DNA of 64,000 nucleotides from Streptomyces lavendulae subsp. lavendulae (GTDB lineage Bacteria > Actinomycetota > Actinomycetes > Streptomycetales > Streptomycetaceae): NCBI RefSeq assembly GCF_002803845.1, contig NZ_CP024985.1, positions 682,001 through 746,000 of the forward strand. Reading direction: 5' to 3'. Shown in pieces: positions 35,851 to 44,944 of the stretch (positions are counted from its first letter, which is position 1; the number at the start of each line of letters is the position of its first letter). A program made the position numbers and the translations under genes. The notes beneath the pieces were generated by a model, which did not search any database, had not been told where the DNA came from, and saw only the letters and a program-made list of their open reading frames with translations.

Positions 35851-36162
35851 GTACTCCCGGCCGAAGAAAACCAACCCGGCCGAACAGCGGCCACGAGACA
35901 ACACCCCAGGATGCCACGCCGGGCCCGGGGGCCCGGAAGTACCGGGGGGCCAGGGGCCCGGTAGCCCGGTGCCACGGCGGGCCGGGGGCTCAGGGCACTG
36001 GGGGCCGCCCGTGCCCGGGTGGGCGGGGGCCCGGGGCGGCCCTCCCCGTGCCGGCGTATCGACGGGTGCGGCCTGCGGGCTGTCGCCGCCGTGCTCGGGC
36101 ACGGCCGTGGCAGACTCGGCGCCGCGCGGAATTCCGGCCCCGTCCCCCGCGGGAGGACCCCC
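35851..36162. other. 312-bp divergent gap, G-run rich
   Basis: No gene seen. 35921-36040 is packed with G-runs of 3-6 on the plus strand and scattered GGGCCC/CCCGGG palindromes, able to form hairpins or quadruplexes. The outer parts carry the promoters of the anion permease (left) and GH2 gene (right, RBS GGGAGGA at 36151). Confidence 0.6.
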
Positions 36163-38859
36163 TTGTTCCACCGCCGCACCCCCCTCGTCCTGGCCGTCGT
36201 CGCCCTGTTCCTGACCCTCACCGCCGGCACCTCCCGCGTGCCGCCCGCGCCGCGGCCCGCGGCGACGGCGGTCGGCTCGCTGCCGGGCAGCCGGACCGTG
36301 CTGTCCGGGTACGCGATCCGGTCGGCCGCCGAGGTCCCGGACCCGGGGGCCGTCGTCTCCAGGCCGGGCTATCCGACGGCCGGCTGGTATCCGGCCGGCT
36401 CCCGCTCCACCGTCCTCGCGGCCCTGCTCGCGGCCGGTGCGCACCCCGACCCCTTCTACTCCACCAACCTGAAGCGGGTCCCGGCCGCGGACTTCGCCGT
36501 GCCCTGGTGGTACCGGTCCGACTTCGTCGTCACCGACCCCGCCGTCCGTACGTACCTGGACTTCAGCGGGGTGATCTCCGCCGCCGATGTCTTCGTCAAC
36601 GGCCGCCTCGTCGCCCCGGCGGACACCGTCGCGGGCGCGTACACCCGGCACGAGCTCGACGTGACCGACCTGATCGCGGCGGGCACCAACACCGTCGCCT
36701 TCCGGGTCCGGCCCAACGATCCGCGCAAGCGGCTCACGATGGGCTGGCTCGACTGGCTGCAACCACCGCCCGACGCGAACATGGGCCTGGTCCGTGACGT
36801 ATCGGTCCGCCGCGGCGGACCGGTCGCCCTGCGCGACGCGCACGTGGTGACTTCCCTGGCCCTGCCGTCGATGTCCTCCGCCGACCTGACCGTCAAGGCC
36901 CTGGTGCGCAACGACTCGCCGGCCACCGTCACCACCACGGTGTCCGGCACCGCGGGTCCGGCCGCCGTCAGCCGGAGTGTGACGCTGGCGCCCCACGAGA
37001 CCAGGACCCTGGTCTTCTCCCCCGCCGACCACCCCGCGCTCCGGCTGCGCGCGCCCCGCGTGTGGTGGCCCGCCGCGATGGGCGGGCAGCCGCTGTACGC
37101 CCTCGACCTGACCGCGACCGTGGACGGCGCACCCTCCGACACCGCGCACGAGTCCTTCGGGATCCGCGAGGTGCGGGCCCCGCTGAACGCCGGCGGCGCC
37201 CGGCAGTACGAGGTGAACGGCCGCCCGCTGTTGATCAAGGGGGGCGGCTGGTCCCCCGACGAGTTCCTGCGCTGGGACCCGGCGTACGTCGAGGACCGGC
37301 TGCGGTACGCCCTCGACCTCGGACTGAACACCCTGCGGCTGGAAGGGCACATCGAGCCCGACGAGTTCTTCGACCTCGCCGACCGGTACGGGATCCTGAC
37401 CCTTCCCGGCTGGGAGTGCTGCGGCAAATGGGAGGGGGAGGTCAACGGCAACGAGGCCGGCGAGCGGTGGGAGGCCGCCGACTACCCGGTCGCCAAGGCC
37501 TCCATGGCCGCCGAAGCGGCCCGGCTGCGCCACCACCCCAGCGTCGCCTCCTTCCTGATCGGCAGCGATTTCGCACCGGACCGGACCATCGAGAAGGGCT
37601 ACCTCGACGCACTGCGGGCCGCCGACTGGACGGCCCCGGTGATCCCCGCGGCCTCCAACGCCTCCGCGCCGGTCAGCGGGAACTCCGGGATGAAGATGAC
37701 CGGCCCCTACGACTGGGTCCCGCCTTCGTACTGGTACGAGAAGCGCGAGGGCGGTGCCACCGGCTTCAACTCCGAGACCAGCGCCGGACCGGACGTCCCG
37801 ACCCTCGACACCCTGCGCCGCATGATGTCGCCGGCCGAGCTGGAGACCCTCTGGAAGGATCCGTCCGCCGCCCAGTACCACCGCTCCCCCTCGGCGACCT
37901 TCTCGACCCTCCGGCTGTTCGGCGCCGCGCTGTCGCAGCGCTACGGTCCGCCCACCGGCCTGGAGGACTACGTGCGCAAGGCGCAGCTGGCGCAGTACGA
38001 GAACGTGCGCGCGCAGTTCGAGGCGTACGCCCGCAACGCGAAGGACACCTCCGAGCCGTCCACCGGGGTCGTCTACTGGATGTTCAACAGCGGCTGGACC
38101 TCGCTGCACTGGCAGTTGGTGGACCGTTACCTGGACCAGGGCGGTGCCTACTTCGGGGCGAAGAAGGCGAACGAGCCCCTGCACGTCCAGTACGGCTACG
38201 ACAACCGCGCGGTGAGCGTCGTCAACAACCGGACGGCCGGGGTCTTCGGGCTGACGGCGCGCGTCACGCTGTTCGGCACCGACGGCGAGCCGGCGTACGA
38301 CCGGACGGTGAGCGGGCTCGCCGTCGCGGGCGGCGGGGCGAGCACGACGGCGCTCACCGTCCCCGCGTCGGTCCCCGGCCTGTCCACCACCTACTTGGCG
38401 CGGCTGCTGCTGACGGACGGCGCCGGACGGGAGGTGAGCCGCAACGTCTACTGGCTGTCCACCGAACCGGACGTGCTCGACTACCCGGAAACCGACTGGT
38501 ACCACACGCCCACCACCTCCTACGCCGATCTGACGGGGCTGGAGACGATGGCGCGGACGGCCGTCACCGCGACGGGCTCGACGACGCGTGACGAGGGTTC
38601 CGGGACGTCCACGACGAGGGTGACCGTGCGCCACACGGGCAGGGGGAAGACGCCCGCCCTGCTCACCGACGTCCATCTGGTGGGCGTCGGGGGCGCGCCC
38701 GTCCTGCCCGTGCGGTGGAGCGACAACCAGATCAGCCTGTGGCCGGGTGAGTCGGCGACGCTGACGGCCACCTACCGGACCGGCGACCTGCGCGGGGCCG
38801 CGCCGCGGCTGCGGGTCTCCGGGTGGAACACCCCGACGGTGACGGTTCCGGCGGGCTGA
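36163..38859 (+). CDS. Secreted GH2 exo-beta-D-glucosaminidase-like enzyme
   Basis: An 898-residue glycoside hydrolase family 2 protein resembling actinomycete exochitosanases (CsxA group), which remove glucosamine from the non-reducing end of chitosan. A signal helix (LVLAVVALFLTLTAG) is followed by a jelly-roll domain with WYRSDFVV and VFVNGRLV, two Ig-like domains flanking a TIM barrel, and a C-terminal beta domain. Candidate acid/base is Asp469 in GSDFAPD and nucleophile Glu538 in NSETSAG, as in that subfamily. TTG 36163 is used: GGGAGGA precedes it and no other start gives a signal peptide. Confidence 0.9.
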   Translation: MFHRRTPLVLAVVALFLTLTAGTSRVPPAPRPAATAVGSLPGSRTVLSGYAIRSAAEVPDPGAVVSRPGYPTAGWYPAGSRSTVLAALLAAGAHPDPFYSTNLKRVPAADFAVPWWYRSDFVVTDPAVRTYLDFSGVISAADVFVNGRLVAPADTVAGAYTRHELDVTDLIAAGTNTVAFRVRPNDPRKRLTMGWLDWLQPPPDANMGLVRDVSVRRGGPVALRDAHVVTSLALPSMSSADLTVKALVRNDSPATVTTTVSGTAGPAAVSRSVTLAPHETRTLVFSPADHPALRLRAPRVWWPAAMGGQPLYALDLTATVDGAPSDTAHESFGIREVRAPLNAGGARQYEVNGRPLLIKGGGWSPDEFLRWDPAYVEDRLRYALDLGLNTLRLEGHIEPDEFFDLADRYGILTLPGWECCGKWEGEVNGNEAGERWEAADYPVAKASMAAEAARLRHHPSVASFLIGSDFAPDRTIEKGYLDALRAADWTAPVIPAASNASAPVSGNSGMKMTGPYDWVPPSYWYEKREGGATGFNSETSAGPDVPTLDTLRRMMSPAELETLWKDPSAAQYHRSPSATFSTLRLFGAALSQRYGPPTGLEDYVRKAQLAQYENVRAQFEAYARNAKDTSEPSTGVVYWMFNSGWTSLHWQLVDRYLDQGGAYFGAKKANEPLHVQYGYDNRAVSVVNNRTAGVFGLTARVTLFGTDGEPAYDRTVSGLAVAGGGASTTALTVPASVPGLSTTYLARLLLTDGAGREVSRNVYWLSTEPDVLDYPETDWYHTPTTSYADLTGLETMARTAVTATGSTTRDEGSGTSTTRVTVRHTGRGKTPALLTDVHLVGVGGAPVLPVRWSDNQISLWPGESATLTATYRTGDLRGAAPRLRVSGWNTPTVTVPAG

Positions 38860-38876
38860 TCGCGGCGGGACGCGCG

Positions 38877-38908
38877 CGTGCCGCCGCCGCGGGGGCGGCG
38901 ACGGCACG
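38877..38908. terminator. Hairpin between convergent genes
   Basis: CGTGCCGCCGCCGC pairs with GCGGCGACGGCACG with a single mismatch around a short G loop, between the GH2 gene and the convergent delta-60 protein gene. Confidence 0.55.
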
Positions 38909-38928
38909 GCGGGGGGGCGGGCCCTGGG

Positions 38929-40965
38929 TCAGGGGCAGCTGATCCGGGTGTCTCCGGGGTCGGTGGTGCAGGTGTCGGTGCCGCTGCCGCCGTTGGCGGT
39001 GTCGTTGCCCGCGACGCCGTCGGTGGTGATGAGGCGGTCGTTGCCGTAGTAGCCGGTCAGGGTGTCGGTGCCGGGTCCGCCGTCGAGGGTGTCGTCGCCG
39101 AAGCCGCCGTCGATGTTGTCGTTGCCGTAGCCGCCGTAGACGGTGTCGTTGCCGTAGCTCGCGCGCACGGTGTCGTTGCCGCCGAGCGCGCAGATCACGT
39201 CGTTGGCGTAGCCGCCGTTCAGGGTGTCGGCCCCGCTGGTGCCGATGACCGTGCAGCCGCGGGCGTTGTTCACCGTGGTGGTGGAGGTGGCCGTGTTGTC
39301 GGAGGCGTTCGGGTCGGGCTGGGTGGCGGTGGCCCTGGCGGTGCCGGTGAGCGTGCCGGTGGCCCGCGGTTCGGCCGTGACCGTGACCGTCGCGCTCGCA
39401 CCCGGGGCCAGGGTGCCGAGGGCGCAGGTGGCCGCCGTCGCGGTGGTCGTGCAGGTGCCCTGGGAGGCGGTGGCCGAGGTGAGGGTCACGCCGGCCCCGG
39501 AGAGCGTGTCGGACAGGGTGACGCCTGTCGCGGTGGCGGTGGAGGCCGCGGAGTTGGAGACCCGCACCGTGTACGAGGCCCGGTCTCCGATGCTGACGGT
39601 GGCCGCCGTGGTCCTCGTCACGGACAGGTCGGCGCCCGGTGGCGGCGGGGGCGTGCCGTCGCCTCCCTCGTAGCGGGCGAGGGCGAAGGCGGAGCCGGCC
39701 GTGTAGCCCGCTGCGACGATCTTCCCGTCCGGCTGTACGAGCACTCCGCGGGCCGCGTCGAAGTCCCCGAAGCCGGTGACCACGAAGCCGTCGCCGCCGA
39801 AGCCGGTGTCCACCGTGCCGTCGGTGTTGAAGCGGGCCACGCCGAAGTCGTTGGCCTCGGAGCTGTTGGGGTCGTCGGCCTGCCCGGCGATGACGATCTT
39901 GCCGTTCGGCTGGAGCGCCAGGGCGGACGCGCCCCCGCCGTCGCCGGGGAAGGCGACGGAGCGGCGTCCGCCGGTGCCGAATCCGGTGTCGGGGCTGCCG
40001 TCGGCGTTGTAGCGCAGCAGGGCGATGCCCGCGCCTCCGTCACCCGCGGCGACGACCTTGCCGTCCGGCTGCACCGCCACGGCGTTGCCGAACTCGGTGC
40101 CGCCGAAGTCCGCGGTGACCATGCCGTCGCCGCTGAAGGTGGTGTCGAGGGTGCCGTTGGTGTTGTAGCGGGCGACGCCGATGTCGAAGGCGGTGTTGCC
40201 CACGTATCCGACCAGGAGGACCTTGCCGTCCGGCTGGAGGGCCATGCCGCGGGCGGTGCCGCCGGCGTCCTGGGGCGAGGCCGGGGTGAAGCCCGCGACC
40301 ACCGCTCCGTCCCCGCCGAGGCTCGGGTCGAGGCTGCCGCCCGTGGTCAGGCGGACCAGGGCGAAGCCGCCACCGGCGCCCTTGCCCGCCGCGATGATCC
40401 TGCCGTCGGGCTGCACCGCCACGTCCGCACCGTCGGCGGACCCGCCGAACTCGTCGACGCGTACGAGGCCGCCGTTGCCGAAACCGGCGTCCAGGCTGCC
40501 GTCGGTGTTGTAGCGGGCCACGGAGAAGAAGCAGCAGCCGCCTTCCTCCCCGGGCACCTCGGTGGTGCCCGCCACGACGATCTTCCCGTCGGAGGGCTGC
40601 ACCGCCACCGCGTTGGCCACGTGGGCGCCACCGCCGAAGTCGCTCGTCACCCGTCCGTCACCGTCGAAGGTGGTGTCGAGGGTGCCGTTGGTGTTGTAGC
40701 GGGCGAGCGCGAAGCCGTCCTGGCTCAGGCCCGTCACGACGAGCTTGCCGTCGGCCTGCCGTGCGACGTCGTGGCCTTCCGCGTACCCGGGGAAGACGGT
40801 CGTCACCCGGCCGTCGGGGCCGAAGGAAGGGTCCAGGTCACCGGGGGCGGCCAGCGCGGTGCCGGGCAGCAGGAGTACGAGGACCAGGCCGAGCGCGGCC
40901 GGCAGACCGGCCCTCCCGCCGGGTCCGCGGCGCGGCCGCACCGGTCTCGGGTGTGCGTGGGGCAT
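38929..40965 (-). CDS. Secreted delta-60 / DUF11 / RTX-repeat protein
   Basis: A 678-residue exported mosaic. A signal peptide (core LPAALGLVLVLLLPGTALA) is followed by seven delta-60 repeats of about 55 residues (QPDGKIVAAG ... FALARYNTDGSLD ... FGGDG; residues 45-440), which probably form a beta-propeller. A proline linker (DGTPPPPPGAD) leads to a DUF11 domain (ADLSVTRTTAATVSIGD to about 570), then five or six RTX-type nonapeptides (YGNDTVYGG, YGNDNIDGG, FGDDTLDGG, PGTDTLTGY) that bind calcium. No sortase or membrane anchor is seen. Probably a surface-acting or secreted structural protein. Confidence 0.88.
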   Translation of the reverse strand: MPHAHPRPVRPRRGPGGRAGLPAALGLVLVLLLPGTALAAPGDLDPSFGPDGRVTTVFPGYAEGHDVARQADGKLVVTGLSQDGFALARYNTNGTLDTTFDGDGRVTSDFGGGAHVANAVAVQPSDGKIVVAGTTEVPGEEGGCCFFSVARYNTDGSLDAGFGNGGLVRVDEFGGSADGADVAVQPDGRIIAAGKGAGGGFALVRLTTGGSLDPSLGGDGAVVAGFTPASPQDAGGTARGMALQPDGKVLLVGYVGNTAFDIGVARYNTNGTLDTTFSGDGMVTADFGGTEFGNAVAVQPDGKVVAAGDGGAGIALLRYNADGSPDTGFGTGGRRSVAFPGDGGGASALALQPNGKIVIAGQADDPNSSEANDFGVARFNTDGTVDTGFGGDGFVVTGFGDFDAARGVLVQPDGKIVAAGYTAGSAFALARYEGGDGTPPPPPGADLSVTRTTAATVSIGDRASYTVRVSNSAASTATATGVTLSDTLSGAGVTLTSATASQGTCTTTATAATCALGTLAPGASATVTVTAEPRATGTLTGTARATATQPDPNASDNTATSTTTVNNARGCTVIGTSGADTLNGGYANDVICALGGNDTVRASYGNDTVYGGYGNDNIDGGFGDDTLDGGPGTDTLTGYYGNDRLITTDGVAGNDTANGGSGTDTCTTDPGDTRISCP

Positions 40966-41122
40966 GGGAATGGGGACCTCCGGTCGTCGCGCGTCCTACG
41001 GGAAGCAGCGCACAGCTTGGTGCCGGGCACCGCCCGCACCCCGCGGAACGTGCCGTACCGCGCCCACCGGAGCACCGGGAACCACCCCGGCGGAGGAGCG
41101 CGCGGGGTGCGCGCGCAGGCCC

Positions 41123-42727
41123 TCAGGGGCGGGGCGCGGAGGTGATCGTGGCAAGGGCGTCGTGGAGGGCGGAGGCGCCCGGCGGGCGTCCGTGCCAGCG
41201 GGCGCCGATGTGGCCGTCGGGGCGGACGAGGAGCGCTCCGTGCGGGGTGAGGCCGCAGTGCCACGCGTGCTCCCCGGTGAGGCGCTCCACGCGCAGCGGC
41301 CAGGATCCGGCGCTCTGGCACGCCCAGAGGGCGGGGTCCGCGGTGAGCAGGGTGAACCACGTGCCGAACGCGTCGAGCGTGGAGCGGTCGCGGGTGAGCC
41401 AGAGGTGCGGCATACGGTGGCCCGGCTCGGCGGTGGGGACGTAATCGGTGTCGTCCCTGTCGTCCGTGTCGTCCGTGTCGCCGGTGTCCGCGTCGGGCGC
41501 CGGGCCGGCGCCGCCGAGTACGGCGCCGGAGCGGTAGCCGACACCGAGTACCAGGCCGAGCTGCGCGAAGAACCCCTCCGACCACGGCAGTTCGACCTCT
41601 TCGGCGCGCAGCTCCGGCCCACCGGACGCACACTGCTCGCGCCGCCGCCCCTGCACGTCGAGCGCGCGCCGGGTGTTGGCCACCGTTCGGCGGAGCGTCC
41701 GCCCGGCCACCGGCAGCCGCTCCGGCTCGTAGCTGTCGAGTACTCCGGGACCCGCCCAGCCCTGGAGGACGCCGGCCAGTTTCCAGCACAGGTTGTGCAC
41801 GTCGGCGAGGCCGGCGTTCATGCCCATGCCGCCGAAGACGGGGACGGCGTGGGCCGCGTCGCCCGCCAGCAGGATCCGGCCGCGGCGCAGGCGTTCGGCG
41901 ACCAAGGCGTTCATCACCCAGTGCTGGACCCGCAGCACGTCGGCGCGTACCCCGTCGCCGTCGCCGAGGGCGCGTGCGAGGAGAGCGGGCCAGTCGGCGT
42001 CCGCCGGGTCCTCGGGGGTGGGCCCGAACCAGGCCCAGCCCCCTTCGGGGTACAGGGGGGCGAAGGAGCCGTGCGCGGTGAAGTAGACGCCGGCCGGGCG
42101 GTCGGCGCACCACCGCCCGAGGTCGGCGTCGAAGACGACGGCGCTGAAGTCGCCCAGCGCGCCGGGGCCGGTGGTCCCGATCCCCATCCGTCGCCGTACG
42201 GACGAATTCGCTCCGTCGGCGGCGAGGACGTAACGGGCGCGGACGTGCGTGCGCGCCGCACCGCGGCGGTGGTCGACGAGCGTGGCCACGACGTCCTGCG
42301 CCCCTTCGGCCAGGCCGACGAGCTCGACGCCGAACCGCACCGGCGCCCCCGCGGCGGCGAGCAGGGCCGGCTCCAGCCGGTCCTGCGAGGTGACCACGCC
42401 GATCACCGGGCTCTCCGGGATCGGCGCGTTGACCCCGGCCACCGGTGCGGAGGCGAATTCGGCGCCGGTGAGGGTGTCGCGGAACCGGATGTGGCCGAAC
42501 TCCGGCGCGAACGCGCGGGCCCCGATGCCTTCGGCGAGGCCGAGCTGGCGGTAGATCTCCATCGAGCGCGCGTTGACCAGCCGGGAGCGGGGGAAGGGCG
42601 ACAGCCCCCGGTGTTTCTCCACCAGCAGGGTCGGTACGCCCCAGCGCTCCAGCAGCGCCCGCGCGGTGAGCCCGACCGGCCCTCCCCCGACGATCAGGAC
42701 GTCGACCTCGGTGTCCGCCATGGGCAT
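41123..42727 (-). CDS. FAD-dependent aromatic monooxygenase (PHBH fold)
   Basis: A 534-residue flavoprotein hydroxylase like those acting on aromatic polyketides or rifampicin-type drugs. The Rossmann motif is DVLIVGGGPVGLTARALLER, the DG motif AADGANSSVRRRMG, and the second FAD motif ILLAGDAAHAVPVFGGMGM. The C-terminal thioredoxin-like domain is present. A linker near residue 425 has an Asp/Thr repeat (DTGDTDDTDDRDDTD) from a short tandem DNA repeat. Start ATG 42727 follows GGAGGAG. Divergent from the PadR gene, so probably induced by its substrate. Confidence 0.9.
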   Translation of the reverse strand: MPMADTEVDVLIVGGGPVGLTARALLERWGVPTLLVEKHRGLSPFPRSRLVNARSMEIYRQLGLAEGIGARAFAPEFGHIRFRDTLTGAEFASAPVAGVNAPIPESPVIGVVTSQDRLEPALLAAAGAPVRFGVELVGLAEGAQDVVATLVDHRRGAARTHVRARYVLAADGANSSVRRRMGIGTTGPGALGDFSAVVFDADLGRWCADRPAGVYFTAHGSFAPLYPEGGWAWFGPTPEDPADADWPALLARALGDGDGVRADVLRVQHWVMNALVAERLRRGRILLAGDAAHAVPVFGGMGMNAGLADVHNLCWKLAGVLQGWAGPGVLDSYEPERLPVAGRTLRRTVANTRRALDVQGRRREQCASGGPELRAEEVELPWSEGFFAQLGLVLGVGYRSGAVLGGAGPAPDADTGDTDDTDDRDDTDYVPTAEPGHRMPHLWLTRDRSTLDAFGTWFTLLTADPALWACQSAGSWPLRVERLTGEHAWHCGLTPHGALLVRPDGHIGARWHGRPPGASALHDALATITSAPRP

Positions 42728-42893
42728 GTGGGGCTCCTCCTGCTCGCCTCGGGCCGCCGGGGTGCCGCGCGGTCCTCTTGCGCGCCGCCCCGGGTGGGAC
42801 CGTCACGGCCATCAAGCACCACCCTCCGCGCCGTTCGCCCGCGCCTCGCCCGCCCTTCGCCACCGGCTGAGTTCTCTCCCCCCGTCGCAATAG

Positions 42894-42911
42894 TCTATTT
42901 GGACTGATAGA
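42894..42911. promoter_or_regulatory. Candidate PadR operator
   Basis: TCTAT-N8-ATAGA, an inverted repeat nine bases upstream of the padR-type start, in the shared promoter region with the monooxygenase. AGTC and GACT inside the same stretch add to the dyad. Confidence 0.55.
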
Positions 42912-42919
42912 TTTCGACC

Positions 42920-43495
42920 ATGCCTCGTCGAGCTCTGGACAACCCGATCGTGCTGGCCGTGCTGGGCCTCCTCCTGGAGCGGCCCGCGCACCCCTACCAG
43001 ATACTGTCCGAGCTGCGGGAACGCAGCGACAGCCATGCCGCGGCGATCACGCGCGGCACCCTCTACAACACGGTCGCCGCGATGGCCGAGGCGGACTGGG
43101 TGAGCGCCCTCGGCCAGCAGCGCTCGGGCAACCGCCCCGAGCGGACCGTCTACGAGCTGACGCCCGCGGGCCGTGCGGAACTCGTACGGCGGCTGGACTC
43201 CCAGATCCGCAACCCGGAGCGGGAGTTCTCCCGCTTCCTGGGGGCCGTCACCTACCTGGGCGCCCTGGGACCCGACGGCGCCGCCGGGGCACTGGCCGAA
43301 CGCGCCGGGCGCCTGCGGGAGCGCACGGCGGCCGACGAGGGCCGCCTCGCCGAGGCCCTCGCGGCCGGCGCGCCACGGCTGTTCGTCATCGAGGCCGAGT
43401 ACGCGCTCTGCCTCGCCCGCGCCGAGACGGCGTGGATCGACGCCGTCCTCGACGACATCCACACCGGTGCACTGACCTGGCCTCCGGCCGGCTGA
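42920..43495 (+). CDS. PadR family transcriptional regulator
   Basis: A 191-residue PadR/Vtr-type regulator. The winged helix begins at once (LDNPIVLAVLGLLLERPAHP, then YQILSELRERSD and ITRGTLYNTVAAMAEADWVS), followed by the C-terminal coiled-coil dimer domain typical of the longer PadR_C (vir_act_alpha) type. It is divergent from the monooxygenase and 36 bp upstream of the GH-A-like gene. Confidence 0.9.
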   Translation: MPRRALDNPIVLAVLGLLLERPAHPYQILSELRERSDSHAAAITRGTLYNTVAAMAEADWVSALGQQRSGNRPERTVYELTPAGRAELVRRLDSQIRNPEREFSRFLGAVTYLGALGPDGAAGALAERAGRLRERTAADEGRLAEALAAGAPRLFVIEAEYALCLARAETAWIDAVLDDIHTGALTWPPAG

Positions 43496-43531
43496 CGCCG
43501 GAACCGGACACGACGAAGGGAGAACACAGAC

Positions 43532-44521
43532 ATGACAGCGACGACGCCCGGAGGATTACTCTTCGGGATCTACCCCGGCGGACTCACCGGCGACGACAGC
43601 GGCGGCCTGACCACCGGACCGCCCGACGACCCCGCCCGCGTGAGCGCGGCCCTCGACCGGCTGCAGGGCCGGGCGGACCGCCCGTTCCTCGTACGCGCCT
43701 ACGTGGGCTTCGACGACGCCACCCGGCCCGGCGGCCCGCACCCGACGGCCACACCGGCCGACGCCGCACGCTACGCCGTCCGGGGCCGACGCCTCGACCT
43801 GGTGGCCCAGTACAGGTCCTCCTCCGGGGACGTGGACGGCTACTGCGAGTTCCTCCGGGAACTGGTCGTCCAGTACGGCGCGGTCACGCGCACGCTCCAG
43901 GTGACGGAGGAACCGAACGTCACGTCCAACCCCCTGCTGGACGGCCACTACCCGCGGGTGCGCGAGGCGATCGTGCGCGGAGTGTCCGCGGTCAGGGCGC
44001 AGGCCCGCGCGCTCGGGCTCACCCGGCTGCTCACCGGCTTCAACACCACCCCGCTCTTCGGGCCGGACACCTCCTTCGTCGGCGACCTGACCGACCTCGG
44101 CGGCGCACGCTTCGTCGCCGACCTCGACTACGTGGGGCTGGACTTCTTCCCCGACGTCTTCCGGCCCGTGGCCGCCGCCGCTCTCGCCTCCGCCACAGAA
44201 GGGCTGCTACGGCACCACCGGGACGCGGTACTGACCCCGGCCGGGCTGGGGCAGCTGCCCCTGCACATCACCGAGCACGGCTGGCCCACCGGCCCGGACC
44301 GGCCCGCGCACCGCCAGGCCGAGGTCGTCGAGACCGTGCTCGGCGTCGTCGCGGCGCACGCGGGGGAACTCGGCATCGGCAGGTACACGCACTTCGCACT
44401 CCGCGACGCCGACAGCTCGGGCCCGGACCTCTTCCACCGGTTCGGCCTCACCACCGACGACTACACCCCCAAGCCCGCCTTCGAGACCCTGAGGAGGCTG
44501 GTGGAACGGTTCAGCGTCTGA
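43532..44521 (+). CDS. TIM-barrel glycoside-hydrolase-like protein with TTA codon
   Basis: A 329-residue protein without signal peptide. The TIM-barrel pattern is clear, with LQVTEEPNV (Glu126/127) as acid/base candidate and LHITEHGWPTG (Glu248) as nucleophile candidate, as in clan GH-A and similar to the GH17 SETGWP motif. No named family is certain. Codon 9 is TTA (43556-43558), the rare leucine codon read only by bldA tRNA in Streptomyces, so production may depend on development. RBS GAAGGGAG; probably co-transcribed with the PadR gene. Confidence 0.75.
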   Translation: MTATTPGGLLFGIYPGGLTGDDSGGLTTGPPDDPARVSAALDRLQGRADRPFLVRAYVGFDDATRPGGPHPTATPADAARYAVRGRRLDLVAQYRSSSGDVDGYCEFLRELVVQYGAVTRTLQVTEEPNVTSNPLLDGHYPRVREAIVRGVSAVRAQARALGLTRLLTGFNTTPLFGPDTSFVGDLTDLGGARFVADLDYVGLDFFPDVFRPVAAAALASATEGLLRHHRDAVLTPAGLGQLPLHITEHGWPTGPDRPAHRQAEVVETVLGVVAAHAGELGIGRYTHFALRDADSSGPDLFHRFGLTTDDYTPKPAFETLRRLVERFSV

Positions 44522-44944
44522 CGGCCCCGGTGTCACCGGCGACCCGGCGATCCGGTTCCTTCCCGAACGCGTGACATGCGTCACGCACCGCTCGGCGGCC
44601 AGGGAGCTCCCGAAGGGGCCATACCTTCGTCGACATTTCGACTTTTGTACCGATTTGGCGTGGACATTCCGGCCTCTGCCGGAAACGGAATCAGAGCCTC
44701 CTGTCCTGTTCGGGGCAACGCGGCTGGTGGCGAGGGGTCCTAGTGGCGCGTCAGGTGCGTGCCGGATCGGCCGCGGCGGGGGCATGCACGATCTTCCGGC
44801 CGATTCAAGCCGCGCGCCCGCGCCCCCCGCCGGAGCGGGGGGCGCGGCTTGCCAGGCCGCTGCCGGGTTTCTAAGAATGGCGGCTCCTCCGGCGTCCTCG
44901 CGGTCCGGCGCCGGAAGGTTCGCGATCACCGAGTGAGGTCAGGC
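44522..44944. other. 423-bp leader/promoter region of the CAP-domain gene
   Basis: No gene seen. Visible elements: GTGACATGCGTCAC (44571-44584), which fits the Streptomyces Crp pattern GTG-N6-GNCAC; the dyad GTCGA-CATT-TCGAC (44629-44642); the hairpin TTCCGGC-CTCT-GCCGGAA (44667-44684); and a perfect 13-bp stem CCGCGCCCCCCGC / GCGGGGGGCGCGG with loop CGGA (44818-44847). The last could be a terminator or an attenuator. I see no match to the c-di-AMP riboswitch core. Confidence 0.55.

Noticed and set aside
35851..38907. Minus-strand open frame joined upstream of the anion permease (1,440 codons in all)
   Set aside because: Only the part left of 35850 encodes the permease; the rest is antisense to the GH2 gene.
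38877..42920. Secondary-metabolite cluster around the FAD monooxygenase and P450
   Set aside because: No polyketide, NRPS, terpene or RiPP core gene is present; the P450 is 20 kb away. These look like stand-alone tailoring-type or detoxification enzymes.
44522..44944. c-di-AMP (ydaO) riboswitch before the CAP gene
   Set aside because: Such switches precede wall-hydrolase genes in Streptomyces, but I could not find the conserved GACAGCUAACC-type core or the GGGGAACC block.
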